Shown here: positions 44,777 to 56,068 of the stretch, piece by piece
Layout: the number at the start of each line of letters is the position of its first letter
Position numbering within the stretch: position 1 is the first letter of the stretch
The notes under the pieces: generated by a model
What the model saw: the letters and a program-made list of their open reading frames with translations, nothing else
Told to the model about the DNA's origin: nothing
Databases searched by the model: none
Translations under genes and position numbers: made by a program
Origin: Myxocyprinus asiaticus
Taxonomy: Eukaryota; Chordata; Actinopteri; Cypriniformes; Catostomidae
Direction: 5' to 3'
DNA: 64,000 bases
NCBI RefSeq assembly: GCF_019703515.2
Contig: NC_059351.1
Coordinates: forward strand, 17,200,001-17,264,000

Positions 44777-46448
44777 ATGACTGTTCATTCACCTCTGCTG
44801 GATCTGATGGCGCATTTCAGTGGCTTCTCCCTCCTCTGCACTGGTGCACTGCAAAGAATGCCCCTGGGCGCTTCGGCAGAAATAAGAGTATATTTCTCTA
44901 AAAGAGTATATTTCTCTAAAAGAGCAGCACACACAGAATGTCTTTTTAAAGATGTCTTTCTAATTGTGTGTTATTCCTGGTTATGCTTGTTATCTCTTGC
45001 CTTAATTATTTTTTTTATTTTATTTATCACACATTTGCACATATACAGTGAAATTCTTTTTTTTCACATATCCCAGCTAAGCTGGGGTCAGAGTGCAGGG
45101 TCAGCCATGATACAGCACCCCTGGAGCAGATTGGGTCAAGGGCCTTGCTCAAGGGCCCAACAGTGGCATCTTGAACCCCTGACCTTCTGATCAGTAACCC
45201 AGAGCCTTAACCGCTGAGCCACCACTGCCACTTCTGATGGTCACGATCACTGTCTTTCATGTCTGGGCACTGCTCACGCGGAGACAGCATTCGTGGATGG
45301 TCATGTTCTCATTGCGAGGATATGTTCATGGCAACGTTGCGGTTCTGGCTTGCCTTCGTAAGAAAGCAAGCCACCCCAGAGGCTCCCCGCCTCGGTCCTT
45401 TTACCCACAGGTATGAGGCCAGCGCGGCTAGCACTGGGGGTGATTTGGGGACCCCAATGGGACCGCCTCCACCGGGTATCCCCCGCGGACCTCCCATTCC
45501 CCAGCACGCTCGTCTACCCCGATCGGGCTTCCGGATGAGTTTGCTGGCTCGTCTCATGGCGAGTTTGACCTCTTATTCGGAGCCCACGAAAGTGATGAGC
45601 TCTCGAGCGCAGCCCCCGATCCTTTCTTCCCGGAAGTGCATGAAGAGCTAACATGGTCGTGGGAGGCACTTTTTACTGCCCGGTCCCGATCTTTTCAGCT
45701 TCCCCGCCCTCAATACTCTCGATGGTGGGGTGGCCAAGGGCTATTCGGCAATCCCCCGGTGGATAAAGGCGCTCGTGGTGCAGCTATGCCCGCAGAGCGC
45801 CGCCACCTGGCGCGGGTGCCCAAGGCCCCCGTCCAAGGCCTGTCGGTTATGTTGTCTCTGAGGGCCAAGGCCTATGGTGCCGCTGGACAAGCCGCCTCCG
45901 CCCTGCAGGCCATGGCTCTCCTGCAAGTCCGCCAAGGCGCTAAAGGAACTGCACGAGGGTAGTTCTGCCCCGGGATTGATGCAGGAACTGCGCTTGGTGA
46001 CCGACCTCGCTCTCCGTGTGACAGAGGTCACGGCGCGGTCTCTCTGGCGGACGATGTCCACATTAGTGGTTCAGGAGTGCCACCTTTGGCTCAACCTGGT
46101 CGAGATGGGTGAGGCCGACAGGACACGATTCCTTGCTGCCCCCATCTCCCAGGCTGGCCTATTCAGTGACACCTTCAAGGACTTTGCCCAGCAGTTCTCG
46201 ACGGTGGAGCAGTAGACGGAGGCGCTCCAGCATATCCTGCGCAGGCATGGCTCAAGATCCCGCACCCTGTCTACTCGTTGCCAAGGGCGTCCCCCTGTGG
46301 TGACTGCACTGGCTCTGCCACAGCCCGTCCCTTCAGCCCGGCCCCGGCGTGGAGCCCACTGCAGGAAGCAGACGCCACACATCTTGCGGCTGCCCAGAAC
46401 CCATGAAAGGCTTAAAAGTGCCCTTGAGATGGGCGACCCAGGGACGAC
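44777..46448 (+). pseudogene. DIRS gag-like gene of copy D
   Basis: LLDLMAHFSGFSLLCTGALQ at 44797. The Cys/His cluster is split by the insertion at 45004. Then SGHCSRGDSIRGWSCSHCED (shifted frame), and DLALRVTEVTARSLW, CHLWLNLVEMGEADRTRFLA and AGLFSDTFKDFAQQFSTVEQ ending in a stop (TAG, about 46213-46215). Multiple frame changes. Confidence 0.72.
45004..45231 (+). mobile_element. SINE-like insertion in DIRS copy D gag
   Basis: The gag frame of copies C and E is continuous where copy D holds about 228 extra bases. They begin in a T-rich run and end GAGCCTTAACCGCTGAGCCA with CCACTGCC. GGGCCTTGCTCAAGGGCCCA is a word common in teleost interspersed repeats. Target duplication is unclear (at most CTT). 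Family not named. Confidence 0.6.
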
Positions 46449-46470
46449 AAAATGACTGGCTAATCTTAGC

Positions 46471-46988
46471 TTTTCTGCACGTTTGGAAGATGGCACACTA
46501 CACAGGTGAGGAAGCTCCTGGATAGTGACGAAGAGTTCACATTTTCCTAAGAAGAAGAGAAATCCAACAATGAACGTTTGAAGAGTGACTTGATCCAGCC
46601 GAGGATACAATTTCGGATGAGTAAGTTATTTAGTTTTACTTATTAGCTGACATGCTATTTTATGTAAACCTGGACATATTTTACTAGCTGTACTATTTCC
46701 AGACTTGCCAGCCAGTATTCAGTGTATTGACTTTTGAAATATGTTCTAATAGGCAAGTTTTAGTTACATTTAAATGTTGTTTTGGCCAAAGCGGGTATTT
46801 AAATTGTATGCTGTATGATATAAATATGATATGTAATATGATAAAAAAATAATATGAATGTTTAGATTATATTTTAACTAGTGCTTATGCTGCCTCATTA
46901 TCATCAACGAAGATTGTGCTTGCAAATATCTGTTCGGGTGTAAATGTGTAAAATGTGCTGTAAATATGCCCATATTAGAAAATCGTCC
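46471..46988. other. Spacer between DIRS copies D and E
   Basis: About 520 bp of unknown origin, AT-rich toward the right. No gene. Confidence 0.5.
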
Positions 46989-47195
46989 TGGTTACTTGCA
47001 TAACCTCCGTTCCCTGACGGAGGGAACGAGACGTTGTGTCGATGTAGTGACACTAGGGGTCACTCTTGGGAGCCCAAAACACCTCTGGTCTTTGATAAAA
47101 GGCCAATGAATATTGGCGAGTGGTATTTGTATGCCACTTCCCCGGACATACGGGTATAAAAGGAGCTGGTATGCAACCACTCATTCAGGTTTTAT
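46989..47195 (+). repeat. 3-prime inverted terminal repeat of DIRS copy E
   Basis: It carries TGGTTACTTGCATAACCTCC and CGATGTAGTGACACTAGGGG, then the promoter-like block, matching 51560-51720 inverted. Confidence 0.85.
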
Positions 47196-47305
47196 GCTGA
47201 GGATCCGAGACAAGGGAGCCGAGACGTTGTGTCGACCTGCTCCTCATCCTCCCTGACCTTGCACAGAGTCTGTGCAAGTAGGCTCACTGGGGGAATTGCA
47301 TATTT

Positions 47306-48675
47306 TCATAGGCCAGGAGGCCAGCTGTGTGCCAGTGCGTCTATGCCGATGGGTGCCTCGGTCAGGGCGTACCAGATCGGGCAGTGGGAGGATTCTTGGG
47401 AGGCGAACAGGTCTACCTGTGCCTGTCCGAATCGACTCCAGATCAGCTGGACCATCTGAGGGTGGAGTCTCCACTCTCCCCTGAGGGTAACCTGCCGTGA
47501 CAGCGCATCCGCTGTAGTGTTGGGGTTGCCAGGATGTGAGTGGCTTGCAGCGACTTGAAGTGCTGCCGACTCCAGGAGGAGGAGACGGTGGGCGAGTTGT
47601 GACATACAACGAGAGCGCAGACTGCCTTGGCGGTTGACATATGCTATCGTTGCCGTGTTGTCTGTCCGAACTAACATGTGCATGCCCTGGATCAACAGCT
47701 GGAACCTCTGCAGGGTGAGCAGAATTGCCAGCAACTCGAGGCAGTTGATGTGCCAATGCAGCTGTGGACCCGTCCATAAGCCGGCGGCTACATGCCCGTT
47801 GCATGCAGCGCCCCAGCCCATTTTGGAGGCGTCTGTCATGACCACGACGTGCCTGGAGACCTGCTCTAGGGATACACCTGCCTGTAGAAATGAGAGGTCG
47901 GTCCAAGGGCTGAAGAGATGACCACGCAATGTGTCCCGTGGTGCCATGCCCATCTCGGGACTCGAGTCTGAAGCCAGTGCTGAAGCGGTCTCATATGCAT
48001 CAACCTGAGTGGGGTGGCCACCGCTGAGGATGCCATATGTCCCAGGAGCCTCTGAAAGAGTTTCAGTGGAACCGCTGTTTTCTGTTTGAACGCCTTCAAA
48101 CAGGCCAGCACTGACTGCTCTGTCAAAGAGACTGAGTCCAACTCCAAACTGAGAAAAGAGATGCTCTGAAACAGGAGGATCTTGCTCTTTTCCCAGTTGA
48201 CCCGAAGCCCTAATTGGCTGAGGTGCGAGAGCACCAAGTCCCTGTGTGCACACAACATGTCCCAAGAGTGAGCTAGGATTAGCCAATCGTCAAGATAGTT
48301 GAGAATGCGAATGTCCACTTCCCTTAATGGGGCAAGGGCTGCTTCTGCAACCTTCGTGAAGATGCGAGGGGACAAGGACAGACCGAAAGGGAGGAACTTG
48401 TACTGATACGCCTAACCCTCGAATGCAAACCGCAGGAAGGGTCTGTGTCGAGGTAGAATTGAGACGTGAATGTACGCGTCCTTCAGGTCGCGAACAAATC
48501 TTGATGTCGGACGCTCGCCAGAATGCGTTTTTGTGTCAGCATCTTGAACGGGAGTCTGTGTAAAGCCTGGTTCAGTACTCGCAGGTCCAAGATTGGCCGC
48601 AACCCACCGCCTTTTTTCGGTACGATGAAGTAGGGGTTGTAAAACCCCTTCTTCATCTCGGCCGGAGGGACAGGT
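47306..48675 (-). pseudogene. DIRS reverse transcriptase and RNase H of copy E
   Basis: From the 5-prime side: VPPAEMKKGFYNPYFIVPKK, GGLRPILDLRVLNQALH and PFKMLTQKRIL (fingers). After a frame change come FTKVAEAALAPLREVDIRIL and NYLDDWLILAHSWDML with the catalytic YLDD (about 48290). Then LLGHMASSAVATPLRLMHMR. RNase H has VVMTDASKMGWGAACNGHVA (first Asp), LHWHINCLELLAILLTLQRF (Glu), MLVRTDNTATIAYVNRQGSL (Asp), HPGNPNTTADALSRQ and QVDLFASQESSHCP. The best preserved polymerase in the window, broken mainly by frameshifts at about 48100-48420. Confidence 0.88.
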
Positions 48676-49153
48676 TCAAAATGACTGGCTAATCTTAGCT
48701 CACTCTTGGGACATGTTGTGCGCACACAGGGACCTGGTGCTCTCACACCTCAGCCGACTAGGGCTTTGGGTCAACTGGGAAAAGAGCAAGCTCCTCCTGG
48801 TTCAGAGCATCTCTTTTCTCGGTTTGGAGTTGGTCTCTTTGACAGCGCGCCTCACGAACGAGCGCGCCTAGTCGGTGTTGGTCTGTTTGAAGGCGTTCAA
48901 ACAGAAAACAGCGGTTCCAATGAAACTTTTTCAGAGGCTCCTGGGGCATATGGCATCCTCAGTGGTGGCCACCCTGCTCGGGTTGATGCATATGAGACCG
49001 CTTCAGCACTGGCTTCAGACTAAAGTCCCGAGTTGGGCATGGCGCCGTGGGACACATCGCGTGGTAATCACGCCAGTCTGTCACCGTCTTTTCAGCCCTT
49101 GGACCGACCTCTCATTTCTACGGGCAGGTGTTCCACTAGAACTGGTCTCCAGG
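48676..49153 (+). pseudogene. Inverted second RT fragment inside copy E
   Basis: The plus strand reads WLILAHSWDMLCAHRDLVLS, GLWVNWEKSKLLLVQSISFL, FKQKTAVPMKLFQRLLGHMA and SFLRAGVPLELVSR. It is homologous to 47860-48300 but in the opposite direction and from a different copy. It starts just after the YLDD motif. Head-to-head with the resident RT. Confidence 0.85.
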
Positions 49154-49565
49154 TGACTATAAAGGGTCTACTTTAATTTGTGTACACTCACAATAACAAC
49201 AAAACATTGTGCTTTTGTAAAATAAAGAAAATAAACAGGGTGCGCTTTCAGCCGTCTCTGTCTCCGTGAGCAACTTTCTGAAACACGTCACAAAAATGAA
49301 CTGAAACTCCTCAAATATTTATCACACAAACATGAAACATATGTCTAAAGAAAGCTTAAAATGTCTACTTTTAAATATAATAATTCAAATTTAAAACAAA
49401 TATTCTCCTGCAATGTAATCTGTATGAAACAAAGTGATGTACGTTTTCTCCTGGCTCAGCTAATTATCGCTAATGTGATCACACCCACCAGCAGATCGCG
49501 CTATTCATACGGTAATGTGCTGAGGCAATCAATGCAAATGGTACACGCCCCCAACATTGCCTTAA
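49154..49565. other. Unidentified insert between inverted RT fragment and RT N-terminus
   Basis: About 410 bp without DIRS similarity visible to me. AATAAA-like words occur near 49220-49232. It may be a captured non-DIRS sequence. Confidence 0.5.
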
Positions 49566-49863
49566 AAAACATCAAGTTCATTCAGTTTTCTGCACGTAAG
49601 AAGGTAGTGATCTCCACTCGCAAGGTAGCAGCGTTTTTGTCCTTCACCAAGGTGAAGTGGATACCGCTGAACCTGGGCGGACGCCTGGCGAACTGAATCG
49701 CGTAGCCGAGTCGGAAGGTCTGGACCAGCCATCGCGACAGATTGGAAAGCACAAGCCACGCATCCAGTTCTGCGCAAGGGGGACCAAAGTGACAACGTTG
49801 TCGGACGTACCGGCAGGTGGGGCCTCGCGGCGGGGTGGAGCTCGAGGTGCCACACCATGTCAT
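49566..49863 (-). pseudogene. DIRS RT N-terminal segment of copy E
   Basis: LSRWLVQTFRLGYAIQFARR, PPRFSGIHFTLVKDKNAATL and RVEITTFLRAE are followed by loss of similarity. In an intact protein PPAEM..GFYNPYF, now at about 48665, would follow. Confidence 0.82.
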
Positions 49864-50215
49864 GGCCGTGCTGAGTTTAGGGACATAGAAGCACTTACCT
49901 GGCTCCTTGTGACCACCCCCGGAACAGCCTGGGACGGGGGAGGAAGAGGCCTGTCCTCATGACCCGTGGAGACTGTCACATCGGGGGGCGGATGTGTGCC
50001 ACAGCTGGGTGCGCAGGGGCGGGGAGACCGCCACTGGAGCGCCAATCCTGCAAGGAAAAACCTGTGGACGGTGGTCGTGACACACACTGTGTATGTGACC
50101 CAGGGAAGAAGGAAACCGCTCTTTTGCTGAACTGTTGGGTACCGCAGCCACTTGGTCATGAGGCAAAATCAAATAAAAAGGCAACAAAAGACCCTGGGTC
50201 GCCCGTCTAAGGGGC

Positions 50216-51483
50216 GCTTTGACAACCTTCGTGGGTTCTTAGTGGCCGGCTATGAGATGGGTGGCGTCTGCTTCCTGTGGTGGGCTCCATGCCTGGACCT
50301 TCATCGCTCGGAGAATGAGGTCGGTCGCCGAACACAGTTCCTGCATCAGATCTGGGGGGGAACTACCCTCGTGCAGTTCTTTTAGCACATTGGCTTGGTG
50401 GACCTGCAGGAGAGCCATGGTGTGCAGGGCAGAGGCGGCTTGTCCAGCAGCGCTGTAGGCTTTGGCTGTCAGGAACGACGTGAACCTACATGGCTTGGAC
50501 AGGAGCTGTGGGCGTCCACAACAGGTGGCAGCGCTCTGCGGGCATAGGTGCACCGCAAGTGTCTTATCTACCGGGGGAATCACCGTATAGCCCCTGGCCG
50601 CCATGCCATCGAGGAAAGTGAGGGTGGGGGAACTGAGAAATTGGGATCGGGCAGTAAAATTTGCCTCCCATGATTTTGTCAGCTCCTTGTGCATTTCCGG
50701 GAAGAAAGGCACTGGAGCGGGGCGTGGCTGCTTTGAGTGGCGTCACGAGCCCAGGAACCAATCATCGAGCTGCGAGGGTTCAGGGGAGAGCAGAGGGTTC
50801 CACTCTAGCCCGACGCTCGCGGCCACCCGGGAAAGCATGTCCGTCATCTCTGCATCAGCCTGTGACTGGGCAATCGACCCCAAAGGGGGGAGCCCAGCTG
50901 AGGCTTCTGCATCCAACTGGACAAGCCCGCTCTCCGATGCTGCGCTCGAGAACTCATCAGCTTCGCGGGCTCCAAAAAAGAGGTCGAACTCGCCGTGAGA
51001 CGAGCCGGTGGACTCATCCGGAAGCCTGATCGGGGCAGACGAGCGTGCTGTGGAATGGGAGGTCCGCGGGGGGATCCCGGTGGAGGTGATCCTATTGGAG
51101 TCCCCAAATCGCCCCCATTGCTAGCCGTGCTGGCCTCAAACCCGTAGGTAGAAGGATCGAGGCAGGGAGCTGCTGGGGTGGCTTGCTTTCTTACGAAACT
51201 CGCAGTGAGAACATGAAACATCCACGAATGCTGCCTCTGTGTGGGTCGCGCCCAGACAGGAAAGACAGCGATCGTGACAGTCTGAAGTTGAGAGATAACG
51301 ACCGCAACCAGGAATAATACACAATCGGAAAGGCGTCTTTAAAAAGACGTTCTGTGTGTGCCGCTCTTTTAGAGAAATATACTCTTTCAGAAAAATATAC
51401 TCTCTTTTTTCTGCCGAAGCGCCCAGGGGCGTTCTCTGCAGTGCACCAGTGCAGAGGAGGCAGAAGCCGCTAAAATGCGCCAT
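50216..51483 (-). pseudogene. DIRS gag-like gene of copy E
   Basis: From 51483: MAHFSGFCLLCTGALQRTPL, then CIIPGCGRYLSTSDCHDRCL and SCLGATHTEAAFVDVSCSHC (Cys/His cluster), a Pro/Ser-rich linker (51220-50840), FFPEMHKELTKSWEANFTAR (50705) and PDLMQELCSATDLILRAM (50330). The region WLNLVEM...DFAQQF seen in copies C and D is deleted here near 50285. Confidence 0.75.
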
Positions 51484-51559
51484 CAGATCCAGCAGAGGTG
51501 AATGAACAGTCGTGAGAATTCAGCTCAATGAGCATGACCGTTCGGCTCCGAAGAGAAAA

Positions 51560-51741
51560 TCTGAATGAGTGGTTGCATACCAGCTCCTTTTATACCCGTA
51601 TGTCCGGGGGAGTGGCATGCAAATACCACTCGCCAATTTTCATTGGCCTTTTATCAAAGACCAGTGGTGTTTCGGGCTCCCAAGAGTGACCCCTAGTGTC
51701 ACTACATTGACACAGCGTCGAGTGAGTGACAGATAGGGAAC
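51560..51741 (-). repeat. 5-prime inverted terminal repeat of DIRS copy E
   Basis: Reverse complement of the copy C and D starts, and inverted relative to 46989-47195. It contains TATACCCGTATGTCCGGGGG. Confidence 0.85.
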
Positions 51742-52020
51742 AGCATATTAGAATGATTTCTGAAGGATCATGTGACTCTGAAGACTGCAGTAATGATGCT
51801 GAAAATTCAGCTTTGTTCACAGGAATAAATTGCATTTTACAATATATTCAAATAGAAAACAGTTATTTTAAATTGTAAAAATATTTCACAATATCACTGT
51901 TTTTGCTGTATTTTTGGATCAAATAAATTCAGCCTTGGTGAGCAGAAGAGACTTCTTTTAAAAACATTAAAAAATCTTACAGATCTAAAAACTTTTAAAA
52001 GGTAGTGTAGGTCTAAAGTT
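51742..52020. repeat. Common teleost-type interspersed repeat at the DIRS border
   Basis: CATATTAGAATGATTTCTGA through GCCTTGGTGAGCAGAAGAGA to AAAGGTAGTGTAG looks like a widely dispersed fish repeat. The class is not assigned from sequence alone. DIRS copy E ends exactly at its left side. Confidence 0.5.
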
Positions 52021-52904
52021 TTTAAGTAAAGTCTTTATGTAAAGAAAATGTATAGTCAGATAATACATTCAATCATTAAGTCTCCTCACATTCATTCTCT
52101 CTCAGGGGAGGGGTCTTTGTCTCAGTTGTGAATCACATCAATATTCATGATCATCCACGTCTCCTCGCATATGGCCTTTCTAACACTAAAAGTGTCTTAC
52201 AAAAGTTAAATGACTATATTGTTTTGTATGAATGAGTGATCAGGGTGGGTTTCACATCTTTTTTGTAGCAAAAACTCTAGGCTACAAGATCCAGTTCTCA
52301 AAAGTCTTGTGAACAAATGTTTAGTATGTGATATATGGCCTTATTTCAGTGACTTACAATTTTTGTTTTTTCAAAAACCACGCATAAACGTAATTTTTTC
52401 AAAAATACAAACATGTACATACATGTTGTTCACATATTATTGTAGCCCAGTTTGTGCTGAATACAGTGTTATCAGACTTTAGCCATTAATATGTTTTTAA
52501 GCAACTGAAAAAAGCACAAATGTCAAGGCATGTCAAAACTTCTCCAGGGCCCAAAACACCATCAGACCCCAGAGGGTTAAATTAGAGTATTTGATGAAAA
52601 AAAAAAAATGAAAAAAAATATTTTTATTTGTTTACAAAAAAGAATGTCCTAATAACAGTAAAAAATAAAATAAAAATAAATAAATTTAAAAAAAAAAAAT
52701 AAAAATGCCCATGAAATACAAATCCAGCTGGCAATCATTGCCCCTTAATGGGAAAAAAAATTATTTCTGACACTGCAGCATTGACACTGATACCATGAAT
52801 TTTTAAATTGTGACATTGTCATAATTTTCATCACAATCACATCTCCTTTCTATATAAATTAGGCTTATAATAGATTGTGCTATAAATCTTGTTGATGCTC
52901 TTTG
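52021..52904. other. Intron 3 sequence, no gene seen
   Basis: AT-rich with A-runs near 52595-52700. Confidence 0.5.
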
Positions 52905-53100
52905 ACCCCCACCCATGGGTTTGACTTTACTTTGCTTAAATGAGTTCACATTTACTATATAGTGTGCTGTTCAAAATTGTTCATAATGTTGACATATTAT
53001 ACATCTTTATAATTTGTCAACATTATTAACTCTTTTTTGACTGGACAATATAGTAAATGTGAACTAATTTAAGCAAAGTGAAGTCAAACCCATGGGGGGG
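52905..53100. repeat. Long near-perfect inverted repeat (hairpin)
   Basis: Arms 52914-52963 and 53049-53094 pair over about 48 bp with two mismatches. An inner pair, ATAATGTTGACA (52984) with TGTCAACATTAT, extends the stem. No transposase ends or coding sequence. Confidence 0.8.
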
Positions 53101-54437
53101 CGGGGGGTGGGTGCATGCACAAAAAAAAAAAAAAACATCAGCTCAGTTTTCCTGGCATAATTAACAATGCACTATTACCCCAAGTGGAATGCAATGGACA
53201 CTGAATTTTGTTTAAAAAGAGAAGTTTGTGCACTTGTTCTAGCAATCATGGCAGCAGTAATTCATTAAATGATGATTAAAGGTTGAAGAAGAGCATTATA
53301 TATTCAGTTGTGCAGAGTACTTTTAGTATTTTAAAGAGCTGATTCAGGTACCTGTATTGCAATTTGGGAGCCATACTCTACAGTCCCAGTAGAGTATGCC
53401 ACAATCACGGGTGTCTACTTGTTCCTCCACAACCTAGCACACAGAACTGACCTGCAAGATGGGGAACTGTGGCAAGCAAGCATGCATTCAGAACAAATGT
53501 ATTGTTCTTTATTGCTCTGTTACCTCATTTACATAATTCCTTGATTGAATCATATGTGAAAACAACGCAGACAGCATGTGCAAATAAATGATGCAATCAG
53601 TGGTCACAATTAATCCTTAGTGAAATCCCCCCACAAAGATATTAACATTGCAGTTCTCTAGTGAAATGTCTTGTGCAGATAATAAATCCAGTATGTGTAG
53701 AAGCTTACTTTATTCCTTAGTCTTCAGTGTACAGTTTGATAAAATGAATGTCACGTAGATTATGGAAACCCTGAAGAGGGTTCTAAAAGTATCCAATAAG
53801 GCATTTCTTAATGTCAAACCACTAACATCCAAACCCCTTTGGTAAAACAACCTAGAAATCTCTTGGAATATGCTATTAGCTCTTGTCACAGTAGATTACG
53901 ATACATTAGAAAACCATGCAATTATTTTCCTCTGTGAATTACTGCAGAGCCACACTAGGTTTCTGCATTAATGCAAATTAGTTTAGTTCATAAAAAGGGT
54001 TGAAGTTTTTCTTGGTGATTACAATACTTTAAAGTAATATCAAGTCTATTCTCGTGTAGCCTGCCTTTTGACTATCGGAATAAAGTCTGGTCCACTTTGC
54101 AAATGGAGAGAGTTCCGAAAAACTATATATTTGAAAATAATCATAATTAATGCAATTCTGTTTGGTGATGCTAGTGGTTCAAAAACTACTTCAGTTTTTA
54201 AATGAACTTCTGGAGTTAAATAATTAACAGTTCACTTTTGCATTGGGCGTTAAAGAAGCAAGAAAGTCTGTTGAGAGGAAAAACACCCTAAATGCAATTT
54301 GTCAGCAGAACTGAATCAAGAGATCTCTTTATACCTCCACTACAGGAAGTCCTCAGAGAGCTGTTTTAAGACATCATGCATACCTCAGTGCCCACATGAC
54401 AGGGACTTCCCCATCCCATCCCATAATAGGATAAATT
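53101..54437. other. Intron 3 sequence, no gene seen
   Basis: A G-rich run at 53094-53111, an A-run near 53121. Otherwise unique-looking. Confidence 0.5.
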
Positions 54438-56068
54438 AAAGTTGTGCTCAAAAGTTTGCATACCCTTGCAGAAATTTTGAAATATTGGCATTGATTTTGA
54501 AAATATGACTGATCATGCAAAAAAACTGTCTTTTATTTAAGGATAGTGATCATATGAAGACATTTATCATCACACAGTTGTTTGGCTACTTTTTAAATCC
54601 TAATGATAACAGAAATCACCCAAATGGCCCTGATCAAAAGTTTACATACCCTTGAATGTTTGGCCTTGTTACAGACACACAAGGTGACACACACAGGTTT
54701 AAATAGCAATTAAAGGTTAATTTCCCATACCTGTGGCTTTTTAAATTGCAATTAGTGCCTGTGTATTAATAGTCAATGAGTTTGTTAGCTCTCACGTGGA
54801 TGCACTGAGCAGGATAGACACTGAGCCATGGGGAGCAGAAAAGAACTGTCAAAAGACCTGCGTAACAAGGTAATGGAACTTTATAAAGATAGAAAAGGAT
54901 ATAAAAAGATATCCAAAGCCTGGAAAATGCCAGTCAGTACTGTTCAATCACTTATTTAGAAGTGGAAAATTCGGGGATATCTTGATACCAAGCCAAGGTC
55001 AGGTAGACCAAGAAAGAGTTCAGCCACAACTGCCAGAAGAATTGTTCGGGATACAAAGAAAAACCCACAGGTAACCTCAGGAGAAATACAGGCTGCTCTG
55101 GAAAAAGACGGTGTGGTTGTTTCAAGGAGCACAATACGATGATACTTGAACAAAAATGAGCTGCATTGTCAAGTTGCCAGAAAGAAGCCTTTACTGGGCC
55201 AGTGCCACATAAAAACCTGATTACAATATGCCCAACAACACCTTGACACACCTCACAGCTTCTGGCACACTGTAATTTTCAGTGACAAGACCAAAATAGA
55301 GCTTTATGGTCACAACCATAAGCGCTATGTTTGGAGAGGGGTCAACAAGACCTATAGTGAAAAGAATACCATCCCCACTGCGAAGCAGGGTGGTTGCTCA
55401 CTGATGTTTTGGGGGTGTGTGAGCTCTAAAGGCACGGGGAATCTTGTGAAAATTGATGGCAAGATGAATGTAGCATCTTATCAGAAAATACTGGCAGACA
55501 ATTTGCATTCTTCTTCACGAAAGCTGCACATGGGATGCTCTTTGACTTTCCAGCACAACAATGACCCTAAGTGCAAGGCCAAGTTGACCCTCCAGTGTTT
55601 ACAGCAGAAAAAGGTGAAGGTTCGAGAGTGGCCATCACAGTCTCCTGATCTTAATATCATCGAGCCACTCTGGGGAGATCTCAAATGTGCGGTTCATGCA
55701 AGACGACCAAAGACTTTGCATGACCTGGAGGCATTTTGTCAAGACGAATGGGCAGCTATACCACCTGCAAGAATTTGGGGCCTCATAGACAACTATTAAA
55801 AAAGACTGCACTCTGTCATTGATGCTAAAGGGGGAAATACACAGTATTAAGAACTAAGGGTATGCAGAACAGGGGTCATTTCAATTTTTTCATTGTTGCC
55901 ATATTTTTTTGTTTTTTTATGATTGTGCCATTCTATTATAACCTACAGCTGAATATGAATCCCACAAGAAATAAAAGAAATGTGTTTTGACTGCTCACTC
56001 ATGTTTTCTTTAAAAATGGTACATATATTACCAATTCTCCAAGGGTATGCAAACTTTTGAGCACAACT
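54438..56068 (+). mobile_element. Tc1-like transposon, full length, stops in transposase
   Basis: The inverted termini share GTTGTGCTCAAAAGTTTGCA and TACCCTTG (54441-54470 and 56036-56065). The 1.63-kb length is standard for Tc1. One transposase gene lies on the plus strand. Confidence 0.9.
54828..55850 (+). pseudogene. Tc1-like transposase, one frame, four stops
   Basis: The 341-codon frame starts MGSRKELSKDLRNKVMELY. HTH and GRPRKSSA linker regions follow. Then VIFSDKTKIELYG (first catalytic Asp), LTFQHNNDPKCKAK (position of the second Asp; the usual Q-D is changed to H-N, followed by ND) and SPDLNIIEPLWGDLK (Glu). In-frame stops lie near 54957 (TAG), 55140 (TGA), 55218 (TGA) and 55797 (TAA). 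No net frameshift, so decay was by base changes. Confidence 0.9.

Larger units (their letters stand above)
44552..46470 (+). mobile_element. DIRS-like non-autonomous copy (D)
   Basis: It starts CCCTGTCTGTCACTCACTCG and has the same terminal/promoter block as copy C (TATA-like GGGTATAAAAGGAGC at about 44692). A plus-strand gag follows, interrupted at 45004-45231. After AGGAAGCAGACGCC gag continues to about 46448. A 22-bp RT fragment (CTGGCTAATCTTAGCT region, 46449-46470) follows directly. The rest is missing. Confidence 0.8.
46989..51741 (-). mobile_element. DIRS-like element (copy E) with both termini, rearranged, no recombinase
   Basis: Inverted termini: about 46989-47195 and 51560-51741 share some 170 bp, including the TATA-like GTATAAAAGGAGC block. 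On the minus strand gag (51483-50216) is followed by the RT N-terminus (49863-49566). A foreign interval (49565-48676) precedes RT palm and RNase H (48675-47306). The recombinase is missing; RNase H is followed almost at once by the 3-prime terminus. 4.75 kb in total. Confidence 0.82.

Noticed and set aside
46071..46610. 179-codon minus-strand frame
   Set aside because: It is antisense to the DIRS gag of copy D and has no independent support.
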